Source: Gammaproteobacteria bacterium
GTDB lineage: Bacteria; Pseudomonadota; Gammaproteobacteria; Steroidobacterales; Steroidobacteraceae
NCBI GenBank assembly: GCA_025350345.1
Contig: JANXYA010000035.1
Span: forward strand, 1-6,080
Length of the DNA stretch: 6,080 nucleotides
Direction of reading: 5' to 3'
Each line of letters starts with the position of its first letter. Within the stretch, counting starts at the first letter, position 1. The position numbers and the translations under genes are program-made. The notes under the pieces were generated by a model, which was not told the origin of the DNA, ran no database searches, and saw nothing but the letters and a program-made list of their open reading frames with translations. Shown one piece after another: positions 1 to 4,655 of the stretch.

Positions 1-433
1 CGGCGAACAACCGGTAGTCCACCTCGAGCTGCTGCACGGGCTGCGGGCAGGTGGCCGTGAAGCGCAGCACGACATACGCGCCATCGCTGTGATCATCGAT
101 GAGCGGCGCGCCCGCGCGCGGCACGCAGGTGGCAGCGCCACTGCGCAGCGTCAATCGGCCGAGCGCGTACTGTGCAATGTCCGCCTGGCGCAGCCGCACT
201 TCACGCCAGGTCAGCAGCCCGTCCCCGTTGGCATCGAGATTCAGCACGGTGTCCAGATCCCGAAGGGCGATATCCCACTGGCCGCTCAAGGTCACGCCGC
301 TCGCACTCAGGTGCAGGTAGCTGTCGCTGGCCTTGTGCGCCTGCGCCAGGGAAGTCCAGCACAGCAGCAGCCCGAGCGCCGCCAGCATGGCGCCGCGCGC
401 GGGCCGGGATGAGCGCTGTTGTACTTTTGTCAT
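1..433 (-). CDS. HupE/UreJ-like membrane protein, N-terminal part (cut by left window edge)
   Basis: The ATG at 433 opens a frame that stays open to the window edge, giving 144 codons without a stop. Residues 1-32 form a Sec-type signal peptide: a basic n-region (K3, R7, R10, R13), a hydrophobic core at about 16-30 and an AQA-H cleavage site. The mature part begins HKASDSYLHL and continues with QWDIALRDLD, which I recognise as the extracytoplasmic N-terminal domain of long HupE/UreJ-type proteins. Residues 67-78 (DANGDGLLTWRE) fit a canonical EF-hand loop. Cys103 and Cys129 could form a disulfide. The membrane segments expected further on lie outside the window. The gene starts 17 bp after the TPR gene stop, so it is probably the third gene of one operon. 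There is no strong ribosome site (a weak AGG/GTGAG), suggesting coupled translation. Met16 (388) is a less likely start because it would remove the basic n-region. HupE relatives are linked to nickel uptake, but this long subtype has no settled substrate. Confidence 0.85.
   Translation of the reverse strand, partial: MTKVQQRSSRPARGAMLAALGLLLCWTSLAQAHKASDSYLHLSASGVTLSGQWDIALRDLDTVLNLDANGDGLLTWREVRLRQADIAQYALGRLTLRSGAATCVPRAGAPLIDDHSDGAYVVLRFTATCPQPVQQLEVDYRLFA
200..235 (-). other. EF-hand calcium-binding loop coding segment within the HupE-like gene
   Basis: This segment encodes residues 67-78, DANGDGLLTWRE. Loop positions 1, 3, 5 and 12 are D, N, D and E, position 6 is G, position 8 is a hydrophobic L and position 9 is T, as in the canonical EF-hand consensus. 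It lies just after the signal peptide, so the loop should face the periplasm. Calcium binding is inferred from the motif only. Confidence 0.7.
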
Positions 434-450
434 GGCGGCACTCACGGCCT

Positions 451-1662
451 TTAGGAGCGCAGCAGCGAGGCCAGATGGGTATCGGTCAGGCCGGAGGAGC
501 GCAGCCATGCGCTCAGCTGGACTCGCGTGGCCGCATCGTGGGCGGCAATGGCCGCTTCCAGCAGGATGCGCGCGTCCGCCGGCTCTTTTTGCACCGCCCA
601 GTTCTCGCGCGCGAGTTGCAGCGCCGCGTTGGAGTCATGCAGCAGAAACAGGCTCAGGCGCGCCGCTTCGCGCAGATGGGTGCGATCACCGCGCTGTTGC
701 GCGGCCGCGTGGCGCTCGCGCAGCTGGGCCACCGCCCCGTTCAGTTGTTCCTGCCATTCGGCGCCACCGGCGCTCCGGCCCGCGAGCCCGGCCAGCGCCT
801 GCAGGGCCAGGGCACGGCGCAGCAGCAGGTTGTCATCACGCGTCTGATCACGCGTCCAGGCCAGCACCAGCTCGGGCTGGCCGCGATCGAGCAGGAAATC
901 GCAGTACGCGGCGCGCGCATACCGGTCCGTGGCATCGACCTGCAGGGCCTGCTGAAAATAGTTCTGTGCCTGCACGAACTGGCCCTGGCGATTGGCCGTT
1001 TCCGCCAGCAGCGTGTAGGCCCAGACCCGCTCCGCGGTGTCACTGTCCGGCACGCTGGCCAGGGCGTGCTGGGCCAGCGAGCCCGCAGCCGGCAATCGCC
1101 CCGTGACACTCGCCACGCTCCCCAGGCACAGAGCGGCACTCACTTCGCCGCCGTTGCGAAGCAGGACGCCGCAGTCGCGCTGCGCTTCCGCATAGCGGCC
1201 ACGAACCTGCAGGATGGTCGCGCGTGTCAGCAGCGCCTGGGCGTGATCGGCGCGCAGCGTCAGCACGGCGTCGAGCTCGGCCAGCGCAGCATCGAACTGA
1301 TGGAGTGATTGCAAGATCGTGGCACGCAGCACGCGCACGTCGATCGGCGCGGCGGCACCCTCCGGCCAGGCGGCCAGGGTGGCCTGGGCATAGCCCAGAA
1401 AGCGTGGATCGCCATTGCGGCGTGCGGCGTCAATATAGGCGCGGACCAGCGGTAGACTTGCCGCCAGATCGTGCGGCTGGCGTTGCGCCCGCTCTCGCAG
1501 ACCCGCCAGTGCCGCGAGCGCCGGGTCGTAGCGAATCGGCAGCGTTTCAACGACGGTCTCATCGCTGGCCGGCAGATGAGGCGCCGCCCGGACCAGGGCT
1601 GGCCCAATCGCCAGCCCCAGCCCGACCCAAAGTGCTGCTGTCCTTAGCACTCCGGCGCGCAA
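451..1662 (-). CDS. exported tetratricopeptide repeat (TPR) protein
   Basis: This 403-residue protein has a clear Sec signal peptide: a basic start (R2, R7), a hydrophobic stretch at about 8-23 and a VRA-A cleavage site near residue 26. The mature protein is almost all alpha-helical, Ala/Leu-rich and repeat-like. The best TPR units are about 107-140 (LRATILQSLHQFDAALAELD), 141-174 (LLTRATILQVRGRYAEAQRD), 175-207 and 213-246 (LLAETANRQGQFVQAQNYFQ). The C-terminal third (about 300-403) is helical with weaker repeats. TPR folds are protein-binding scaffolds; no catalytic motif is visible. The chosen start is TTG at 1662, immediately after the TAG of the DUF4331 gene and in the same frame. A GGCGGA sequence lies 7 nt upstream. 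A GTG at 1650 would keep the signal peptide and is the main alternative. Position in the operon suggests an envelope partner of the DUF4331 and HupE-like proteins, which is inference. Confidence 0.88.
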   Translation of the reverse strand: MRAGVLRTAALWVGLGLAIGPALVRAAPHLPASDETVVETLPIRYDPALAALAGLRERAQRQPHDLAASLPLVRAYIDAARRNGDPRFLGYAQATLAAWPEGAAAPIDVRVLRATILQSLHQFDAALAELDAVLTLRADHAQALLTRATILQVRGRYAEAQRDCGVLLRNGGEVSAALCLGSVASVTGRLPAAGSLAQHALASVPDSDTAERVWAYTLLAETANRQGQFVQAQNYFQQALQVDATDRYARAAYCDFLLDRGQPELVLAWTRDQTRDDNLLLRRALALQALAGLAGRSAGGAEWQEQLNGAVAQLRERHAAAQQRGDRTHLREAARLSLFLLHDSNAALQLARENWAVQKEPADARILLEAAIAAHDAATRVQLSAWLRSSGLTDTHLASLLRS

Positions 1663-3216
1663 CTACATGTCCGCCGGAAGGCCATTCTGGCCGTTGGGCG
1701 AACCGGGGAGCGGAGTCTTCAGATAGGGAAACGCGTCATCGAAGAAGCTGTCGTCGAGGTACGCCCCGTCGGTGAAGTGAATTCCACCGGAAGGTGCATC
1801 GGCAGGCTTGCACCCGAAGGTCGCAGGACTGTTCAGCGTGCACAGCAGCCCCATCGCCACGCGCAGCGCCACGTCCACGACGTCATCGCCCGGCCGCCGG
1901 CCATTCGGAAATCCGGCCGCATCGCCGCCAATGACACCCAGCCGGCTCTGCGTGCCCTTGGGCACGGGCGCGATTGAGGTATTCAGGCGCAGCATTTCCG
2001 AAGCGGTGACATGTGCGGGTTGATTGAGCCCCGGGATTCCGGTCAGGAAGGCCGTCACCAGATCCGTGCGCGGAAAGTTCGTCGGCGCCACCACGCCCGC
2101 CGAGCCGAACAGCGCTTCGACCAGCGCCGGCAGGGTCGGATTAGTGACGTAGTCCGCGAACTGGGCGTCGCCCGAGGGCGAGCTGGTATTGAAGCGGTCC
2201 TTGTCCTTGAGCCCGATGATCAGCTCGTTCACCAGCGGCATCCCCAGGCGCGAGACTTGCGTCCAGGGGCCGCCGACTTTGATGGCGTCATTCCGGCCCT
2301 CGTCACCATCGTGCGGATTGGGGTTGAGAAGGCTCCCCTGCCGCAGGCTCGCCGTCGTCCAGGCGCCGATCACCGGATCGGACCCGCGCGTCAGGCAACT
2401 CGTCGGCACTTCCAGCACCAGGCTGGTCGTGTTCGCATCGCTCAGCGAATCCGGCGCCGAATGCTCTGCATTGGCGTTGAATTCAACCGCCGGGTACTTG
2501 ATGTTGATCAGGTCGAAGGTCTCGCCGAGATTGACGACGAAAGGGTCCTTGCGCTGGCCGACAAACATGCGCCCGGCGCCACAGCCGGGAATATTGATGT
2601 CGTAGACGAATTTCGCGGCGTAGGCCGGATAGTTCGGGATCGTCTTGTTGCCGATGTTGTCCAGGGGCTTGTCGAAGCGGGCCGACCCGTTGGCCGCGTT
2701 GGTGATGGCCTGCACCGTGCCACCGCGGCGCGGACCTCGTATGAGTGACACCGTGTAGGATTCGGCCACGTTCTGCACCGCCGGATTCACACTGCTGATG
2801 GAGCCGGCCTGGACCAGCGGTATGGCGACGTTCTTGCCTCCGACGTTGAGCGAGATGTTCCGATGCATGGTCCTGAACCGAAACTGAAAGGTCAGGTCCT
2901 CAATGGCGTCGCCGTTGTTATCGACATGGATCTCGTACAACGCGTCCGGATCCATCGTGAAGTAATTTGGACCGCCGTATGAAGCCTCCAGCGGCTGATA
3001 GTCGGCCACCAGCGTGACGTAGCCGCTGCGCCCCGGTTCATAGCTCCTAAAGGCGTAGAAATCGGTGCCATCGACTTTCGGATGCTCGGTAATAAAGGGC
3101 GCTTCCCGGTGGCTGGAAGCCTGCACCGGGCCAGCGGCCATGAGCGTCAGGCCCGCTGCCGCCAGCAGCGACCCACTGAGGGAAGCAAGCCGGCGCCCTC
3201 TGTATGTGCTTTTCAT
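1663..3216 (-). CDS. exported DUF4331-family protein
   Basis: This 517-residue protein carries hallmarks I associate with DUF4331: SSHREAP directly after the signal peptide, then DGTDFYAFRSYEPG (49-62), HVDNNGDAIEDLTFQFRF (97-114), a WTQVSRLGMPLVNELIIGLK block (318-337), FPNGRRPGDDVVDVALRV (436-453) and a C-terminal LDDSFFDDAFPYLKTPLPGS (487-506). Residues 1-33 are a Sec signal peptide ending VQA-S, so the mature protein should be periplasmic or secreted. Four cysteines (212, 274, 459, 469) could form disulfides. The D99-N101-D103 cluster resembles a metal-binding acidic loop. The family's biochemical role is not known to me. The ATG at 3216 is chosen because AAGGAG sits 5 nt before it; a TTG at 3243 would extend the signal peptide by nine residues without a ribosome site. 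It is the first gene of the minus-strand operon and has a putative ECF promoter about 50-75 bp upstream of its start. Confidence 0.93.
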   Translation of the reverse strand: MKSTYRGRRLASLSGSLLAAAGLTLMAAGPVQASSHREAPFITEHPKVDGTDFYAFRSYEPGRSGYVTLVADYQPLEASYGGPNYFTMDPDALYEIHVDNNGDAIEDLTFQFRFRTMHRNISLNVGGKNVAIPLVQAGSISSVNPAVQNVAESYTVSLIRGPRRGGTVQAITNAANGSARFDKPLDNIGNKTIPNYPAYAAKFVYDINIPGCGAGRMFVGQRKDPFVVNLGETFDLINIKYPAVEFNANAEHSAPDSLSDANTTSLVLEVPTSCLTRGSDPVIGAWTTASLRQGSLLNPNPHDGDEGRNDAIKVGGPWTQVSRLGMPLVNELIIGLKDKDRFNTSSPSGDAQFADYVTNPTLPALVEALFGSAGVVAPTNFPRTDLVTAFLTGIPGLNQPAHVTASEMLRLNTSIAPVPKGTQSRLGVIGGDAAGFPNGRRPGDDVVDVALRVAMGLLCTLNSPATFGCKPADAPSGGIHFTDGAYLDDSFFDDAFPYLKTPLPGSPNGQNGLPADM

Positions 3217-3221
3217 AGGTT

Positions 3222-3227
3222 CTCCTT
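3222..3227 (-). promoter_or_regulatory. ribosome binding site of the DUF4331 gene
   Basis: AAGGAG reads on the minus strand 5 nt before the ATG at 3216. It is the strongest Shine-Dalgarno sequence in the window and decides the start over the upstream TTG at 3243, which lies before this site. Confidence 0.85.
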
Positions 3228-3262
3228 GGAATCGGTAATGCAATGGAATTCATCCCGACTGC

Positions 3263-3290
3263 TATACGAAAGCTGCTGCCAGGCGGATGC
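3263..3290 (-). promoter_or_regulatory. putative ECF sigma promoter of the DUF4331-TPR-HupE operon
   Basis: On the minus strand, GCATCC (3290-3285) and CGTATA (3268-3263) are separated by exactly 16 bp. The same CATCC-N16-CGTATA arrangement occurs facing the sigma gene on the other strand. The predicted transcript start, about 7 nt past the -10 element, would be near 3256, leaving a leader of about 40 nt that contains the AAGGAG site. A CATCC-type -35 is in keeping with what is known for promoters of SigK, the partner of the anti-sigma RskA in mycobacteria. Recognition by the adjacent sigma factor is inference. Confidence 0.65.
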
Positions 3291-3303
3291 AGCGCAGGCA
3301 GCA
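3274..3303. repeat. 7-bp inverted repeat around the -35 element of the operon promoter
   Basis: TGCTGCC (3274-3280) and GGCAGCA (3297-3303) are perfect inverted arms separated by 16 bp. The loop contains the putative -35 element at 3285-3290. It could be an operator for an additional regulator, or a chance match in a region rich in GCTGC/GCAGC words. Confidence 0.25.
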
Positions 3304-3328
3304 ACTTGTGGGCCAGGCAAAAAAGAGC

Positions 3329-3339
3329 TGACGCCGTCA
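3329..3339. repeat. short perfect dyad TGACG-C-CGTCA in the divergent control region
   Basis: This is a perfect 5-1-5 palindrome between the two outward-facing promoters. The central gap of 1 nt is too short for an RNA hairpin loop, so if functional it would be a DNA-binding site. No regulator for it is encoded in the window. Confidence 0.25.
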
Positions 3340-3353
3340 CAGCAGCCGCTATA

Positions 3354-3368
3354 TCCTGCGATGCAGGA
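3354..3368. repeat. short perfect dyad TCCTGC-GAT-GCAGGA upstream of the sigma promoter
   Basis: Six-bp arms flank a 3-nt centre, ending 9 bp before the -35 element of the putative sigma-gene promoter (3378). The position suits an activator or repressor site, but the arms are short and the function is unproven. Confidence 0.25.
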
Positions 3369-3377
3369 CCGGTGTGG

Positions 3378-3405
3378 TCATCCAGTTCGGCACCGGCGGC
3401 GTATA
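3378..3405 (+). promoter_or_regulatory. putative autoregulated ECF promoter of the sigma/anti-sigma operon
   Basis: TCATCC (3378-3383) and CGTATA (3400-3405) are separated by 16 bp, matching the divergent promoter of the DUF4331 operon in both half-sites and in spacing, while the spacer sequences differ. The predicted transcript start, 6-7 nt after the -10 element, falls at about 3411-3412, on the ATG proposed for the sigma gene. Either the transcript is leaderless or translation begins at a downstream GTG (3421 or 3430). Confidence 0.65.
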
Positions 3406-3411
3406 GGGGGT

Positions 3412-3978
3412 ATGGAGCAGGTGGCGACCGTGCTGGACGGCAATGAGCTCGAGGACCTCCTGCAACGCTGCGCCGCGCAGGACGCCGCGGCGCTGCGCTC
3501 GCTGTATGAGCGCGCCGCGCCGCAACTGCTGGCGGTGCTGCTGCGCATACTGCGGGTCCGCGCCACGGCCGAAGATGCGCTGCAGGACGTGTTCATCCGC
3601 ATCTGGCAGCAGGCCGGACAGTTCGATCGGATCAAGGGCCGGGCACTGTCCTGGATGGTGGCGATTGCGCGTAACCGCGCCATCGATCTGCAGCGCGCCT
3701 CGCGCCCCACCGTGCTGCTCGATGCCGCGGAGCTTGCCGGTGCGGAACAGTTGCAGATTTCGGGGCCCGCGGACGGCGCGGAATTTGGCGCCGCACATGC
3801 CGCCCTGCGCCGCTGCCTGGAACTGCTCTCCGGCGCGCAGCGCCAGTGCTTGCTGCTCGCCTACCAGAGTGGCCTGACCCAGGATCGAATCGCGATTCAG
3901 ATCGGCCAGCCGCTGGGCACGGTCAAGAGCTGGGTGCGACGCGGCCTGCAAAACCTCAGGACTTGCATGGAATCATGA
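3412..3978 (+). CDS. ECF-family RNA polymerase sigma factor
   Basis: This 188-residue protein has the two-domain layout and length usual for ECF sigma factors. Sigma region 2 covers about 27-97, with RATAEDALQDVFIRIWQQAG (50-69) for core binding and WMVAIARNRAIDLQR (81-95) for -10 recognition. Sigma region 4 covers about 128-184, with the helix-turn-helix LTQDRIAIQIGQPLGTVKSW (155-174) for -35 recognition. It lacks regions 1 and 3, and no extra C-terminal domain is present. It would direct RNA polymerase to promoters such as the two CATCC-N16-CGTATA sites next to it. Its stop overlaps the anti-sigma start in ATGA. The start is uncertain: ATG 3412 has GGGGG only 1 nt upstream, and the putative promoter ends at 3405, so GTG 3421 or 3430 are alternatives. 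A longer frame from 3082 is rejected because it would run through the divergent gene and both promoters. Pairing with an RskA-type anti-sigma suggests a SigK-like (ECF19-type) group, tentatively. Confidence 0.93.
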   Translation: MEQVATVLDGNELEDLLQRCAAQDAAALRSLYERAAPQLLAVLLRILRVRATAEDALQDVFIRIWQQAGQFDRIKGRALSWMVAIARNRAIDLQRASRPTVLLDAAELAGAEQLQISGPADGAEFGAAHAALRRCLELLSGAQRQCLLLAYQSGLTQDRIAIQIGQPLGTVKSWVRRGLQNLRTCMES

Positions 3979-4652
3979 ATTACGACCGACCTGAATTGCT
4001 CGACCGACTGGGCGCCGCCTATGCGCTGGGGGCGTTGCGTCACCGAGCCCGTGCGCGCTTTGAAGGACTGTGTGCCGCGTTGCCCAGGGCACTGGCGGCG
4101 AGACTGCGCTGGGAAGATCGATTGCTCCCCCTGGCACTGGCATTGCCGCCGGTCGTCCCCAAGGCCGATCGCTGGCCGCAGATTCAGCGCGGCATTGCGG
4201 GCGCGGCGGGCAGGCCGGGATGGCGCTGGTGGCCGGCGGCGCTGGCCGCGAGCCTGATCGCAATCGCGCTGCTGGTGGGCAGGTTCACCCTGTGGAATGA
4301 ACCGGCCTGGCAAAGCGTTGCCGTGCTGGCGCCGGCCAACGCCGCTCCGCTGTGGCACCTCGAGCGCACAGCGGATTCAGCGCGCATCAATATCCGCACC
4401 GTCGGCATGGTTTCGCTGGGCAGGGCCAGGAGCTACGAGTTGTGGATATTGCCCAAGGGTGGCGGCAACCCCGTCTCGCTGGGCCTGCTGCCCCGCGCGG
4501 GCCGGCTCGAGCGAGCACTCACACCCGCGCAGCGCGCGCTCCTGCTCGCCGCAACGCAAGTCGCCGTAAGTGTTGAACCCGCCGGCGGTTCGCCCACGGG
4601 ATTGCCGACTGGACCGGTCATCATCGTCGCGCCGATTGAGCGCCCGACGTAG
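3975..4652 (+). CDS. RskA-type membrane anti-sigma factor
   Basis: This 225-residue protein has a cytoplasmic N-terminal domain (about 1-80), one transmembrane helix (about 86-103, after WRWW and before FTLWNEP) and an extracytoplasmic C-terminal domain (104-225). The C-terminal domain contains SYELWILPKGGGNPVSLGLL (153-172) and GSPTGLPTGPV (205-215), typical of the RskA C-terminal family. The N-terminal LLDRLGAAYALGALRHRARA resembles the helical sigma-binding start of this family, and PKADRWPQIQRGI matches the usual juxtamembrane stretch. There is no HxxxCxxC zinc motif; the only cysteine is C33. It should hold the ECF sigma factor at the membrane and release it on a periplasmic signal. In mycobacterial RskA, release involves regulated proteolysis; nothing here shows whether that applies. 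The ATG overlaps the sigma stop codon (ATGA, 3975-3978), so the two are translationally coupled, giving matched amounts. The signal sensed cannot be read from the sequence. Confidence 0.9.
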   Translation: MNYDRPELLDRLGAAYALGALRHRARARFEGLCAALPRALAARLRWEDRLLPLALALPPVVPKADRWPQIQRGIAGAAGRPGWRWWPAALAASLIAIALLVGRFTLWNEPAWQSVAVLAPANAAPLWHLERTADSARINIRTVGMVSLGRARSYELWILPKGGGNPVSLGLLPRAGRLERALTPAQRALLLAATQVAVSVEPAGGSPTGLPTGPVIIVAPIERPT

Positions 4653-4655
4653 AGG

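Noticed and set aside
172..1308. Long plus-strand open frame antisense to the TPR and HupE-like genes
   Set aside because: Its product is low-complexity (rich in R, A, Q, G), has no recognisable domain, and mirrors a minus-strand gene with signal peptide and TPR motifs. It is a by-product of high GC content.
2011..2748. Plus-strand open frame antisense to the DUF4331 gene
   Set aside because: It is Arg-rich without domains, while the opposite strand encodes clear family motifs through the same stretch.
3217..3243. TTG start at 3243 for the DUF4331 protein
   Set aside because: The ATG at 3216 has AAGGAG at ideal spacing and gives a proper signal peptide; the TTG has neither advantage.
3315..3340. 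T-run on the minus strand after the TGACG dyad as an intrinsic terminator
   Set aside because: The dyad has a 1-nt centre and cannot form a stable hairpin, and no minus-strand gene ends just upstream of it.
3328..3355. Housekeeping-type promoter CTGACG-N16-TATATC facing the sigma gene
   Set aside because: Only 4 of 6 bases match in each box and the spacer is short. It could give basal sigma expression, but it is too weak to annotate.
3082..3411. N-terminal extension of the sigma factor by 110 codons from ATG 3082
   Set aside because: It would overlap the DUF4331 start and run through both promoters, and the added residues have no sigma-like content. Normal ECF length is reached from 3412.
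3349..3951. Minus-strand open frame antisense to the sigma gene
   Set aside because: It is a Gln/Arg-rich shadow; the plus strand carries intact sigma regions 2 and 4.
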